Source: Sphingobacterium sp. HMA12 (lineage in GTDB: Bacteria > Bacteroidota > Bacteroidia > Sphingobacteriales > Sphingobacteriaceae). From it: DNA of 64,000 bases. The stretch covers positions 2,845,765 through 2,909,764 of the forward strand of contig NZ_BEYR01000001.1 in the NCBI RefSeq assembly GCF_002933815.1, written 5' to 3'. Position 1 is the first letter of the stretch; every line of letters begins with the position of its first letter. The notes below the pieces were generated by a model, which was not told where the DNA came from, searched no databases, and saw only the letters and a program-made list of their open reading frames with translations. Positions 53,301 through 63,443 of this stretch are shown in pieces. Made by a program: the position numbers and the translations under genes.

Positions 53301-53695
53301 AATGATTAAAAGATTATTGCGTACAATGGGGAGTACTTATTTCCCTCACTATTTATAATTTGGTTATTCCACGCAATCTGAAGTAAAACAACCGGTTGCA
53401 TTAAAATTGAAATTAGTACATTTTATTTTTATTGTAAGCAATTTTTTACGCAATCGTTCCCGACACAAAAACTTGCCATAATTTAAACTCCTCACCCCGA
53501 TACGGTGTCAAATAAGAAACAATTTTTAACCTTTTTTTGTCGAAGTATTGATTTAGTGGTTTTTCCTGTAGATTTTCGTTTCTGTATGAAGTTACATTAC
53601 AATACATTTGCTCGATTTGACGATATATTAGAAAAGTTTTTACGTATTTTTAGTACGGATAATAGAACAGGAGTTGAGCAATATTTATTCAGAAA
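53301..53695. other. Intergenic region upstream of the glycan locus
   Basis: No gene is supported. A 72-codon plus-strand frame (53505-53723) overlaps the start of the next gene and lacks family features. I find no clear TAnnTTTG promoter or operator for susC. Confidence 0.4.
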
Positions 53696-54505
53696 ATGGG
53701 ATATAGAAGTTATTTATATCTGAGAAAAACTGGCAGAAATTTATACCTCTTTGAGGCAAATAATTCATTGCCATTTTTTTGGATTGCACTTATAGATAAA
53801 ACAATATTAAAGAAATATTTTCACGATTGGCAAAAGTCTCTAGTGGATCAAGAAACCGGTAATCAACAGAAATTTGAACAATTTTCAACACTTAATCCCA
53901 ATGGTATCACTATAAGCGAACAAGCTTTAAATGTGAATTCGTCAAAAAGCAGGATATTTTTACAAAAGCATTTTCCAGAAACAATTCCACTATTTGATGA
54001 TTTTATCAGGTATATCAAAGCGCAATTTGAAACCGATGATAAGCTTGAAATTGACATCACTCAATTGTCCGCATTTTACAATTCAATAAATACTTTCTAT
54101 AACATACTTGACAACGAGTTGAACGCAATAGAAGCCGATAATCCAGCTGACATAAAATTTTTAGTAATTGAAGATCTAATAGCACAAGGAACGGGGTTTG
54201 TGATGAGTGAGGACAAAGATTTTTCATCGTTTTTGTCTTATCAAAAAGAACTCAAAAACAGAAAAACCGCAGTCATTGTAGAAAAACAAAAATTCAACAA
54301 GAAATCATTAGTCATTGCCATTATCATATTGTTGTTATGTCCTATTTTTTCAATAATTGCATACAAAATGTATAAAGAAGAAGGGCTTACAGCCATGATT
54401 GCATTAATAGGAATTTTAAATTTGGGGTTTTATTATTTTTCGATCTGGTCTCTAAATAAAGAAATCAAATACTTTCTAAAAAAAAGGCCTGACTTAACCA
54501 AATAA
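53696..54505 (+). CDS. Hypothetical protein with two C-terminal transmembrane helices
   Basis: This 269-aa protein opens MGYRSYLYLRKTGRNLYLFEANNSLPFFWIALIDK, an N-terminus of the kind seen in a family of uncharacterised Bacteroidota proteins. The middle part is helical and acidic, and two hydrophobic helices lie at about 207-225 and 233-252 before a basic tail. It therefore probably sits in the inner membrane with a large cytoplasmic N-terminal domain. A decayed small ORF follows at 54526. No function can be given. The frame upstream is not coding, so the ATG at 53696 is the start. Confidence 0.7.
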   Translation: MGYRSYLYLRKTGRNLYLFEANNSLPFFWIALIDKTILKKYFHDWQKSLVDQETGNQQKFEQFSTLNPNGITISEQALNVNSSKSRIFLQKHFPETIPLFDDFIRYIKAQFETDDKLEIDITQLSAFYNSINTFYNILDNELNAIEADNPADIKFLVIEDLIAQGTGFVMSEDKDFSSFLSYQKELKNRKTAVIVEKQKFNKKSLVIAIIILLLCPIFSIIAYKMYKEEGLTAMIALIGILNLGFYYFSIWSLNKEIKYFLKKRPDLTK

Positions 54506-54525
54506 ATGAACACCAACAATTCATA

Positions 54526-54750
54526 AATGAGTTTAGAAAAATTTGACAAACGTGTTTACATAACTTTGAAAATAAAGAGGTACCCCTCGAACTTATCGAA
54601 ACGAAAGTTAAAGCACAAAGTGGCGTTGACTTAATTTGGATCATAGCACATAATGCAATGGCTAAGCGCCTAGAAATACAGAACTTTCTGAAAGGCATCA
54701 AAGAAAGCCCACTTATACATATGCCTTATGAGGTAGAAGACGGAAAGTGA
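54526..54750 (+). pseudogene. Small broken ORF with in-frame TGA
   Basis: An ATG at 54526 begins MSLEKI, hits TGA at 54544-54546, then stays open for 67 codons (CLHNFENKEVPLELIETKVKAQ ... GVDLIWIIAHNAMAKRLEI ... YEVEDGK) to TGA at 54748. The long open part is natural-looking and acidic-amphipathic but has no start of its own until an internal Met. It lies 20 nt behind the orphan membrane protein gene, so it was probably a partner gene. The family is not recognised. Confidence 0.45.
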
Positions 54751-54859
54751 CCTCTCCCCAAGAAAATGGATTATTTAAAAGTAGAGAATTCGGAAGTGAA
54801 TCCCTAATTTTAAAAGGGAGGAAAAGCATGTGTATCTAATCACAATCATCCTACTTTCA

Positions 54860-55930
54860 TCATTGTTTAGTGATAGGAATCATATTAGAGGATGCCCAAT
54901 AAGCGGCAGGGAGCAAGCAACGTCCTGTAATAAAATCAACGGTAAATGTGGCGGTATCTTCTTTGTTAAACTGCGCATTGACACGATATAATTCTATTTC
55001 ATTATCATCAATATAAACTTGATCCGCGGTCGCGGTAAACAACGATACCACATCGTCATTCTGACGTTCGAGGTACACAAGTGTTGTCCCGTCGACAAGT
55101 TTTTTCGATCTTAATTTTTCTATCGGGGGCTTTGGCAGGGAGACGCCATCCAATGATGATACGGCTAAGCCGGGAGGTTCGGCTGGCCACTCTTTGTAGT
55201 GTGGCGTTAAAGAATATTTAAGTATTGTAGAGCTTGTCTTGGCCAGCGCTGCAGGTTCAATTAGGGTGGAACGAAAGTTTTTGACATGTTTCAGTTTTCC
55301 GTCGTATAACTGATGCTCATGCCCTGAACTGAATAGCACGGCATCAAAATCCACATAGACCTCATCATTTTGTTGTACTCTACCTGTTTTGTAAAGCAAT
55401 TGTATGGAAGGATATACTCCTGTCGCAATTACATGCATATCATGCTTTATATCGAGTACATCAACCCGTCGAGAATAATAATTATTTACGGTTTTATCCG
55501 GAAGGTAAGCAGCAAAAAGATAAGCCCCTTCCCTGCGCAGACCGGCGGTATATTCCCGAAAGACAGGTATTGAATCGCCTGTCTTTTCATTCAAAAACAA
55601 TGTGAATCCTTGCCGCGGCAATACGTACATATAGTACCCATCCTCCAACCTGACAGCATAAGGCTCGATACGTTTACACTCGCGTCGTCGACCATTTGCG
55701 CTGTCAAACAACATCAAACTTGTATCGTTCTGTTTCATCACCCAATAGCGATCTTCTTTTCTATTTCTATTTTGATACAGTGGAGGTAAAATCTCCCGCC
55801 CCAAAGTATCTACGATCCCTACTTTGTTATTGATTTGAAAGAAGTGGTAGGCCTGCTGAGCATGTTCCTGTCCCGCTACTCTTTCATAGTAGCAACTAAC
55901 AAAAACAAACAAAAGGAATAGTTTATACAT
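54860..55930 (-). CDS. Hypothetical exported protein with WG-repeat-like N-terminus
   Basis: This 356-aa protein has a signal peptide ending near VAGQ (residue 21). It starts with YHFFQINNKVGIVDTLGREILPPLYQN, which looks like a single WG-type repeat (K-x-G-x-hydrophobic-D-x-x-G-x-hydrophobic-hydrophobic-P-P-x-Y). The rest is beta-rich with no recognised domain. It is monocistronic and divergent from the system 4 sigma gene. WG-repeat proteins are common surface or periplasmic proteins of Bacteroidota without known enzymatic roles. Confidence 0.7.
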   Translation of the reverse strand: MYKLFLLFVFVSCYYERVAGQEHAQQAYHFFQINNKVGIVDTLGREILPPLYQNRNRKEDRYWVMKQNDTSLMLFDSANGRRRECKRIEPYAVRLEDGYYMYVLPRQGFTLFLNEKTGDSIPVFREYTAGLRREGAYLFAAYLPDKTVNNYYSRRVDVLDIKHDMHVIATGVYPSIQLLYKTGRVQQNDEVYVDFDAVLFSSGHEHQLYDGKLKHVKNFRSTLIEPAALAKTSSTILKYSLTPHYKEWPAEPPGLAVSSLDGVSLPKPPIEKLRSKKLVDGTTLVYLERQNDDVVSLFTATADQVYIDDNEIELYRVNAQFNKEDTATFTVDFITGRCLLPAAYWASSNMIPITKQ

Positions 55931-56127
55931 CGGTTATTTTCAAAGTTCATGATCGTTTAAAACAAAAATTGTGCTAAAAGTAATGAGGCATCTTCCTGAC
56001 TATTTCATCCATCGGAGTTGGATATCTAATTTTTGCGCCTGTGATTTTAAGCACATGCAAATACAGTTATTTCCATATCACGGGATAGAAATGGAAAGCT
56101 TACCACAAGGGAGATAGGTGAAACAAA

Positions 56128-56159
56128 TTTGACAAATTGCCAAAGATTTCTTTACTTCG
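56128..56159 (+). promoter_or_regulatory. Possible promoter of the system 4 sigma gene
   Basis: TTTG at 56128-56131 is followed after 20 nt by TTACTTCG (56152-56159), a partial match to TAnnTTTG at the expected spacing. The ATG at 56177 lies 17 nt downstream. Confidence 0.4.
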
Positions 56160-56176
56160 TGACAAAGTTCTACCGC

Positions 56177-56773
56177 ATGTCACATATTCCATTAACTAAT
56201 GAAAAGGACTTACTCCAACGTTTGATAGATGGTGATCATGCTGCATTTGAAATAATCTATCACCATTATAAACAACAGCTTGCGGTCAATTTTATTAAAT
56301 TGCTCAAAGATGATGATCTCGCTACTGATGCACTTCAGGATTTATTCACTCGCGTCTGGAACAACCGTGCCTCAATTGATGCCAAGCAGTCATTCAAAGC
56401 CTATCTCTACCGCATTGCGAAAAATTTGGTAATCGACTTCTACCGCAAGGCTGCACATGACAAAACGCTACACGATCTCCTGCTCAGGGCCACCGATTGG
56501 TATAGCCCCATCGAAGAACAGCTGATAAAAAAAGAGAATAAAGAAATCTTCGACTCATTGTTGGATAAGCTCCCGCCACAGCAGCGCCGTGCTTTTGAAC
56601 TCCACAAACTAAAAGGAAAGAGCTATAAAGAAATTGCTGACATCATGGGGATAACGCCCACAACAATCAACAAACATATCTATCAAGCTTCACAAAGTAT
56701 CAAGGAACAGGTATTGAAATCACCGCATCTCTTCCGGGTTATTTTTATTCCCATCATACTAGCTTATCTTTAA
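56177..56773 (+). CDS. ECF RNA polymerase sigma factor (system 4)
   Basis: The ATG at 56177 (MSHIPLTNEKDLLQRLIDGD) is chosen; the frame is open to 56129, but that part overlaps the likely promoter and is not family-like. The protein of about 198 aa has region 2 (AFEIIYHHYKQQLAVNFIKLL ... ATDALQDLFTRVWNNRA) and region 4 (LDKLPPQQRRAFELHKLKGKSYKEIADIMGITPTTINKHI). It is followed after 127 nt by its FecR and should drive the susC-susD-peptidase operon. Confidence 0.93.
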   Translation: MSHIPLTNEKDLLQRLIDGDHAAFEIIYHHYKQQLAVNFIKLLKDDDLATDALQDLFTRVWNNRASIDAKQSFKAYLYRIAKNLVIDFYRKAAHDKTLHDLLLRATDWYSPIEEQLIKKENKEIFDSLLDKLPPQQRRAFELHKLKGKSYKEIADIMGITPTTINKHIYQASQSIKEQVLKSPHLFRVIFIPIILAYL

Positions 56774-56900
56774 CCTTATTCTGTACCTCTTTTCTCTGGA
56801 TTTTATTAAAAAAATAAAAAAAATCAATGTCTTATGGATACTTTTTTGGACTCGACCGTATTAAGTAATAGTTTGTCTCCAAAGGGCGTACAATTATACG

Positions 56901-58106
56901 ATGGATCTAGAAAGATTATACAGCAAATTTTTGGGCGGAACTTGTTCCGATGCCGAACTCAGAATACTACTTGAACACTTTGAAAGCGAGGGGCATGGCT
57001 CCCTGCTTGGGTCAAAGATTACGGCAACGCTACAGGAAAACATGGAGCTTTCAGATCCCGCCTTAAAAAAAAGGGTCGACAGGTTGCTTTTCCATACCGA
57101 CAGTTATTTTGAGGCACTGCTGCAAAATTCAGAACAACAATCACCAAAGCGCAGCAGTAAGAACGTCGGATTTTTCCGGTATTGGAAATATTGTGCGGCT
57201 GCAGCTGCCTTGATCGTCTGCGCAATCACAGGGCTTCTATTCTGGCAGCACTACAATCTGGAAGAAAACAGCATTGCAAAGACCCCACAAATGAAAAAAT
57301 TCGGCCCAGGAACGGACAGGGCCGTACTGACACTCGCCGATGGAAAACAGATCGTCCTATTACCCAATAATCAAGACACAATCCGTAAAGGGGGAAATGT
57401 CGATATGCTTAACGGGCAGGATGGACTGACTATAGCCGTACAATCTAAACAGAACGACGGTATTGTAAATGCGTTTAACACGCTTTCCACGCCCAATGGC
57501 ACACAATATAAATTACAGCTGGCCGACGGAACCAAAGTATGGCTGAATGCAGGTTCTTCGCTAAAATTCCCTTCTGTTTTTAACGGAAAAACACGACAGG
57601 TGGAACTTTCGGGAGAGGCATATTTTGAGGTAGCGCATCGGACAAACCAACCTTTTGCCGTGGCCTTGCCAAAATTGAAAGTAGAAGTATTGGGGACACA
57701 TTTCAATGTAAAAGCATACCCTAATGAGACAAATATTGAAACTACGCTCTTGCAAGGTGCTGTCAAAGTCACCACAAAAGATCGTGCAATATTGTTGAGG
57801 CCGGGTCAGCAGAGCCGCTATAACCAAAACAAGGCTCACCTTGAAGATCCACTATCCGTAGATGCCTACGCTATAGCAGCCTGGAGAGCAGGAGTCTTTT
57901 CATTTAATAATACTGATATCAGCGAAGTACTCCGCCAGCTCTCCCGATGGTATAATATTCCGGTCGTATTTCGGGGCCAGATTCCAAATCGCAAGTTTAG
58001 CGGTGGATTTGAACGACAGGCTAGCTTGGAACAGGTGATCCAGATTTTGAAAGAAAGCAATATCAATTGTACCGTTAAAGACAATAAACTTATCATATAC
58101 GAATAA
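56901..58106 (+). CDS. FecR-family anti-sigma factor (system 4)
   Basis: This 401-aa protein has a cytoplasmic N-terminus, a transmembrane helix at about 96-116 (YCAAAAALIVCAITGLLF) and then the periplasmic FecR domain (TPNGTQYKLQLADGTKVWLNA, LSGEAYFEVAHR, FAVALPKLKVEVLGTHFNV, TTLLQGAVKVT). The C-terminal STN-like part reads EVLRQLSRWYNIPVVF ... LEQVIQILKESNINCTV. It regulates the preceding sigma factor. A hairpin follows before susC, as in system 1. Confidence 0.94.
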   Translation: MDLERLYSKFLGGTCSDAELRILLEHFESEGHGSLLGSKITATLQENMELSDPALKKRVDRLLFHTDSYFEALLQNSEQQSPKRSSKNVGFFRYWKYCAAAAALIVCAITGLLFWQHYNLEENSIAKTPQMKKFGPGTDRAVLTLADGKQIVLLPNNQDTIRKGGNVDMLNGQDGLTIAVQSKQNDGIVNAFNTLSTPNGTQYKLQLADGTKVWLNAGSSLKFPSVFNGKTRQVELSGEAYFEVAHRTNQPFAVALPKLKVEVLGTHFNVKAYPNETNIETTLLQGAVKVTTKDRAILLRPGQQSRYNQNKAHLEDPLSVDAYAIAAWRAGVFSFNNTDISEVLRQLSRWYNIPVVFRGQIPNRKFSGGFERQASLEQVIQILKESNINCTVKDNKLIIYE

Positions 58107-58131
58107 ACCTAAAGAGGACAGATCCAAAAAA

Positions 58132-58156
58132 CTCCCTCGTGTGCGAGACGAGGGAG
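58132..58156 (+). terminator. Hairpin between fecR and susC (system 4)
   Basis: A perfect 9-bp GC-rich stem (CTCCCTCGT at 58132-58140, ACGAGGGAG at 58148-58156) with a 7-nt loop lies 25 nt after the fecR stop. It lacks a clear U-run, so attenuation or RNA processing is as likely as full termination. Confidence 0.6.
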
Positions 58157-58227
58157 CTATAATGTAAGGCTATCCGACTTGGTGTCTACAAACAACAGTG
58201 AATTTATAACCCTAACAAAACAAATTT

Positions 58228-61200
58228 ATGAAATTTAAGGATATTTCCGTCGTAGGATGGAAATTGGCGCCCCCCATCTGGGTGCCATTACCGAAAAACA
58301 AGCTAGCAATGAAACTAACCGCAGTATTTCTACTTTCGGGGACGCTATTTGTCCATGCAAATGCATTTTCCCAAAAAGTGAGTCTCAATCAGAAAAACAG
58401 TTCCCTGAGAACTGTATTTGACGCCCTTAAAAAGCAAACCAAATACCAATTCTTCTACGAGCCGGAGATCCTTAACAGAGCGCACCTCATTTCCGTGGCT
58501 ATACAGGACAGGGACTTCAGGGAAGTACTGGACCATTGTTTTAAAGATCAGCCACTGAGTTATTCCATTATTGGCAATACGGTCGTAGTCAAACTTAAAA
58601 CCAATACGGGACAGCTCCATACGGCGGTTCAGGAAATGGATATTTTGGGCAGAACAGTCGATGCAAAGGGGGAGGCACTGTCTGGGATCACTATTTTTGA
58701 AAAAGGAACCCGAAATGCAACCGCGTCAGATGCCGATGGTAATTTTGTATTAAAAAAAGTGAAATCTGATGCTGTACTGTTGTTTTCCGGAATAGGCATT
58801 CTATCCCGGGAGCTCCGCGCGGATGGTAAAAAAAACTTGGGCAATATCGTCCTTGAGCCTAAAGTGATCTTGGGCGACGAGGTCACGGTAGAAGTCAATA
58901 CAGGTTATCAAACACTTAGCCGCGAACGATCTACAGGTGCTTATGATATTATTGACAAAAGCAAGATCGAGAAACGAATATTTACCAATGCCACCGAGAT
59001 ACTCGAAGGACAAGCCGCAGGGGTAAGCGCCTATAAAGGAGCGCCGGTCGTACGGGGTATAAGTACCTTTTCCAGCAGTATCGGAAATGACCCCTTGCTA
59101 GTCATTGATGGACTCCCTACCGAACGCAGACTCGATGATATCAATGTAAATGATATAGAAACGATCACTGTCCTGAAAGATGCGGCTGCATCTTCTATTT
59201 ATGGCGTAAGGGCTGCCAACGGAGTTGTTGTAATCACGACCAAAGGTGGTAAACTAACGGATCACAATAAAACGTCAGTGCAGTTTACATCGGACTGGCG
59301 CTGGACAGAAAATCCATCACTGGCAGATTACCATTATGCATCCACAAAAGGGATTATAGATTATCAGCTCGCTACGTTCAAGCGGGATGCTACAAAGGCG
59401 AATCTGTCCGAACGCGATCATCTGGCGAATAACTTAAAAGGAATAGGTCAGGCTGGTTCAACAAGCAATTCGATCAATTATTATAGTCCACTTCAATTGG
59501 CGCGGCTCCAGTATCTGAACGGTGAAACCTCACAAACGGAATATGATAACATGATAAGTAGATGGTCCAAAAACGATTATAGGCAAGAATATATGGATCT
59601 AGCCTGGCAAACACCACTTCGCCAGAGCTACAACCTCTCCATCAACAGTTCGGGCAAAAACCAAAGTACTTTCGCTTCACTAAACTATATCAAGGATGGA
59701 CAACAGAACAGATTTGAAAACAATCAATACATCAAAGGTTATATCAAATCCACGCAGGTGCTCAATGACTGGTTTTCCTTTGATATCGGATCGGATATTC
59801 AATATAACGGACGCAAAAATATCAACAGTGTCTATGGAAATCTGAACCTACTGGAACCTTACACGTCAATATTGGATGAAAATAGTAACAAAATCTACCG
59901 CGACTACGTGGATATCGTCGGTATGCAGGGCGGTTTACATATCAATCCAAAGGTATTGTCAGCAATAAACGGCCTGCCCCAATTTGAGTCTTACCGTTTT
60001 AATATTCTGGACGAACTGAATGACAACAAAATCAGTCAAAATAACTACACGGTAAGAAGCTTTGCCAGATTAAACTTCAATTTGGGTAAGGGAATTCGTT
60101 TTTCTACAAGTGGAGAGTATGAATTTGGCAAAGCAAAGATGGAAGAATTCAGATCGCGTGATTCATACTTTTATCGTTTCCTGCGCAATAAGTTTGCGAC
60201 TAAAGAGTCAATCAATTCGGTTATCCCTATCGGAGGACGCATGGAAATGGAGGAAACTTCCCGAAACAGTTGGGTATGGCGTAATCAGCTAGATTATAAC
60301 CGTAGCTTTGGAAACGATCATCAAATAACGGCAACAGGTGGGCTTGAACTACGCGAAATCAACATCAATATACCTACAAATGCATTATACTATGGGTACG
60401 ACCCGATTGCATTGACCTACACACAACTCAACAATTATGACATCTATAATGTGGGATATCGCAATTCGTATATTTATAATAATGCGACAGGTTTGCCGGG
60501 TGCAGTCTTGGACGGCAATAACATCAAAATTGCAGATTCGGATATGTATCCCAGTCTGACGGCGGTAAAAAACAGATATGTCGGTTTATATGCGGTAGCA
60601 GGCTATACCTATAAGGGAAAATATAGCACAACAGCAAGCGTACGGGTAGATCAGACCAATCTTTTTGGTACTGATCCAAAATACCGCTATCGCCCCCTAT
60701 GGTCTGCGGGTCTCAAATGGAATATGGCCAAAGAGGACTTTATGCAACAATTGAACTGGGTCGACCTGCTTGATCTCAGGGCTTCCTACGGTCTGACAGG
60801 AAATGTCGATCAAACGACAACACCTTTCCTAGTAGCTAGTTTGAGCAACCAGTCGACCTATACGCCACAGTCCATCCCCTATGCGAGTATCAGTTCGGCC
60901 CCCAATCCCATGCTTCGTTGGGAAAAAACCACTTCTTATAATATGGGATTTGACTACAGTCTGCTAAAAGGTAAACTATCCGGTAAACTAGACTTTTACT
61001 ATAAGAACAGCGAGGATCTCCTGGGATCCAAAGAAGTACATTTTACATCAGGATATACTACACAGCGTGTCAATTCTGGAGCCATGCGCAATACCGGTCT
61101 AGAACTGACCGTGGGTTCGCCCTGGTTTAAAAACAACGATTGGCTTGTCTCTTCCACACTGCTCTTTGCCTACAATAAAAATAAGGTAACTAAGACATAC

Positions 61201-61968
61201 TACAATCCGACACAGGCATCCCATTTGGCCATCGGTGGTTATCTTGTCAACGGTATGCCTTATGACGCGCTCTATGCTTACCGTTATGGCGGGCTCAGCA
61301 GCGGTGGTACCGACTTTCAGAATGGTGTGCCGATCATCGAACGGGCAGATGGCACAACTATGCATCACTTTCAGGAAAATGGAACCCTCCTCTTGGATGG
61401 ATCGTCATCCATGTCGCCACAGGACGTGATTTATATGGGAACAAAGACACCATTGGTCAATGCTTCATTTGTCCAGAATATTCGATATAAAGATTTCGAA
61501 CTGTCAGCAATGTTTCTATACTATGGTGGACATAAAATGTACAAACCTAGCTTTGCTTTCAATTCCACAGATGGTAACGAGGATTGGATTGCCAAGGCAT
61601 GGACACCGGAAAACACAAACAGTACTGTACCCAAGGCTCCGATTTATTATGAGCCGAATATTAATGTGGTTAACCTAGGCTCTTTAGCAGGAATGTATAT
61701 CCGTTCGACCGAAAATGTAGTCAAAGGCGACTTTATCCGTCTGCGAAATATTTCGCTCAGCTATAGCCTCCCTCACAACCTTGCGCGATCCCTTAAAGTT
61801 GAAAGAGTGAAAATCGCAGGGCAGATCAACAATCCCTGGATATGGAGTGCCGCCGGAAATGCCATTGATGCCGAAGTACAGTCATCCGCAAGCAATGCTG
61901 CTTCGTTGAGTAACTGGGCACTGCCTACCGCCAAAAGCTACTTCATTAGACTGGATATCTTATTTTAA
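58228..61968 (+). CDS. STN-domain RagA/SusC TonB-linked outer-membrane protein (system 4)
   Basis: This 1246-aa protein has a long N-region (about 27 residues) before the signal core MKLTAVFLLSGTLFVHANAFSQ. An STN domain follows at about 59-122 (LRTVFDALKKQTKYQFFYEPEIL), then a carboxypeptidase-regulatory-like domain at about 138-210. The plug has TGYQTLSRERSTGAYDII in place of the usual VVVVGYG signature, plus TVLKDAAASSIYGVRAANGVVVITT, and a barrel ends it. The altered signature places it in the divergent SusC subgroup associated with peptidase or unknown ligands. It should signal to FecR through STN and import peptides together with SusD and DPP IV. Confidence 0.94.
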   Translation: MKFKDISVVGWKLAPPIWVPLPKNKLAMKLTAVFLLSGTLFVHANAFSQKVSLNQKNSSLRTVFDALKKQTKYQFFYEPEILNRAHLISVAIQDRDFREVLDHCFKDQPLSYSIIGNTVVVKLKTNTGQLHTAVQEMDILGRTVDAKGEALSGITIFEKGTRNATASDADGNFVLKKVKSDAVLLFSGIGILSRELRADGKKNLGNIVLEPKVILGDEVTVEVNTGYQTLSRERSTGAYDIIDKSKIEKRIFTNATEILEGQAAGVSAYKGAPVVRGISTFSSSIGNDPLLVIDGLPTERRLDDINVNDIETITVLKDAAASSIYGVRAANGVVVITTKGGKLTDHNKTSVQFTSDWRWTENPSLADYHYASTKGIIDYQLATFKRDATKANLSERDHLANNLKGIGQAGSTSNSINYYSPLQLARLQYLNGETSQTEYDNMISRWSKNDYRQEYMDLAWQTPLRQSYNLSINSSGKNQSTFASLNYIKDGQQNRFENNQYIKGYIKSTQVLNDWFSFDIGSDIQYNGRKNINSVYGNLNLLEPYTSILDENSNKIYRDYVDIVGMQGGLHINPKVLSAINGLPQFESYRFNILDELNDNKISQNNYTVRSFARLNFNLGKGIRFSTSGEYEFGKAKMEEFRSRDSYFYRFLRNKFATKESINSVIPIGGRMEMEETSRNSWVWRNQLDYNRSFGNDHQITATGGLELREININIPTNALYYGYDPIALTYTQLNNYDIYNVGYRNSYIYNNATGLPGAVLDGNNIKIADSDMYPSLTAVKNRYVGLYAVAGYTYKGKYSTTASVRVDQTNLFGTDPKYRYRPLWSAGLKWNMAKEDFMQQLNWVDLLDLRASYGLTGNVDQTTTPFLVASLSNQSTYTPQSIPYASISSAPNPMLRWEKTTSYNMGFDYSLLKGKLSGKLDFYYKNSEDLLGSKEVHFTSGYTTQRVNSGAMRNTGLELTVGSPWFKNNDWLVSSTLLFAYNKNKVTKTYYNPTQASHLAIGGYLVNGMPYDALYAYRYGGLSSGGTDFQNGVPIIERADGTTMHHFQENGTLLLDGSSSMSPQDVIYMGTKTPLVNASFVQNIRYKDFELSAMFLYYGGHKMYKPSFAFNSTDGNEDWIAKAWTPENTNSTVPKAPIYYEPNINVVNLGSLAGMYIRSTENVVKGDFIRLRNISLSYSLPHNLARSLKVERVKIAGQINNPWIWSAAGNAIDAEVQSSASNAASLSNWALPTAKSYFIRLDILF

Positions 61969-61979
61969 CGACAAAACAC

Positions 61980-63443
61980 ATGAAATCAAGAAATATTATT
62001 TATAGCAGTATCATCGCCTTTACCTTATTGACGTCTTGCAACAAATGGCTCGACCTTCAGCCCAAAGGAAAGATCCTGTTGAACTCAGCCGAAGAATATG
62101 GTATGCTCTTCGACAACATTACTTCTTATGACATCGCCGATATCGCCTACATTAGCGACGAGAACTGGGTCAACGCCCAGACCGTTTCCAGTGTCTGGGG
62201 CGCGCCGAACCTTACTACCGCAAACTTTCTTTTTCTGACCGAATACGACCGTAGCCTAAATGCAAGTGGAAATTCTGGAACAAATGGAACGACCATGTAT
62301 CAGACCCTTTATCAACGTATCGCCAAAATAGCCAACACCATTATCTACGAAAAGGATAATATGTCTGGCACAACGACAGAGAAAGCCAGTGTGATTGCTG
62401 AATCCAAGATGTTACGTGCATTTGCCTATTTTATTTTAATCAATACTTATGCTAAGCCTTACGATAAAACAACGGCAGCGAGCGATGGTGGTGTAGCTCT
62501 GAAACTGGATCCTTACATCGAAACGCAACCTACACTGGCCAAATCAACCGTCGCCGAAGTGTATCAGCAGATCGAGACCGATATCAACGAGGCCATCCCT
62601 GATCTGAATATCAGCGCTAAAACACCGTATCGCTTCAATAAGGCTGCTGCCTATGCGCTGAAAGCCAAGGTTCATCTCTTCAAAAAAGAATACGATGAAT
62701 GTATTGCTGCTGCACTGCAATCTTATCAGCTCAACCATAAAACTTATGACCTGGTAAACCTGGTCGATCCGTCCAGCAATAAGCCCAACACACCAATTTA
62801 CGCTACAGGCGAGGAAAACCTTTTCTTTGCAACAACTGCATCCAGCTATACGTATATCGGGCAGGAATTAATTGATCTTTATCGCAGCAACTTGCAGGCA
62901 AACGGACAGGCTAGCAATGTAAAGGATATCCGGCTGGACCTTTACAAACAGCCCGCATCGACAATCAAAGACTACAAGTCTATACTCTCCTGGGTACCTA
63001 ATGGTAAAGAGTATTCAGCCAACAACGTTGGATTGACCACAACCGAAGTTTTGCTCATGCTGGCTGAATGCTATGCACGTAAGGGACAGAATGAAGTCGT
63101 CAAGGAATACCTCAAGCCTTACTTGCAGAGCCGTTACAAAAACTACGACCATACGCGTTTTGCTTTGCCCAATAGCATAGAGAATACCGTTAACTTTGTT
63201 ATCGGAGAACGCCGCAAGGAGCTTGTTCGGGGTATTAATCGCTTTCTGGACCTACGCAGACTAAATACGGAATCGGCGTATCAAAAAGTAGTCAGCAGAC
63301 TGTTTCCCGCAGATCCTGTAGCCACACCGAATGTGCCGCAGCAAAACTTTGTCCTTCCGGTAAAGTCTCCTTTATACATCTTACCGTTTCCGAGCAAAGC
63401 ACTAGAAAATGATCCACGATTAACATCAAACTCATGGGAATAA
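61980..63443 (+). CDS. RagB/SusD-family lipoprotein (system 4)
   Basis: This 487-aa protein has lipobox LTSC at about residues 17-20, followed by the typical NKWLDLQPKGKILLNSAEEY. Helical repeats follow (VIAESKMLRAFAYFILINTYAKPYD, NKAAAYALKAKVHLFKKEYDECIAAAL), and the C-terminal block reads TTEVLLMLAECYARKGQ ... GERRKELVRGINRFLDLRRLN. It begins 12 nt after SusC. Its last codons overlap the start of the peptidase gene by 10 nt, so translation of the two is coupled. Confidence 0.94.
   Translation: MKSRNIIYSSIIAFTLLTSCNKWLDLQPKGKILLNSAEEYGMLFDNITSYDIADIAYISDENWVNAQTVSSVWGAPNLTTANFLFLTEYDRSLNASGNSGTNGTTMYQTLYQRIAKIANTIIYEKDNMSGTTTEKASVIAESKMLRAFAYFILINTYAKPYDKTTAASDGGVALKLDPYIETQPTLAKSTVAEVYQQIETDINEAIPDLNISAKTPYRFNKAAAYALKAKVHLFKKEYDECIAAALQSYQLNHKTYDLVNLVDPSSNKPNTPIYATGEENLFFATTASSYTYIGQELIDLYRSNLQANGQASNVKDIRLDLYKQPASTIKDYKSILSWVPNGKEYSANNVGLTTTEVLLMLAECYARKGQNEVVKEYLKPYLQSRYKNYDHTRFALPNSIENTVNFVIGERRKELVRGINRFLDLRRLNTESAYQKVVSRLFPADPVATPNVPQQNFVLPVKSPLYILPFPSKALENDPRLTSNSWE

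Noticed and set aside
53505..53723. 72-codon plus-strand frame overlapping the orphan membrane protein start
   Set aside because: I considered an N-terminal extension through a frameshift, but MGYRSYLY is a natural family N-terminus, so the upstream frame is not needed.
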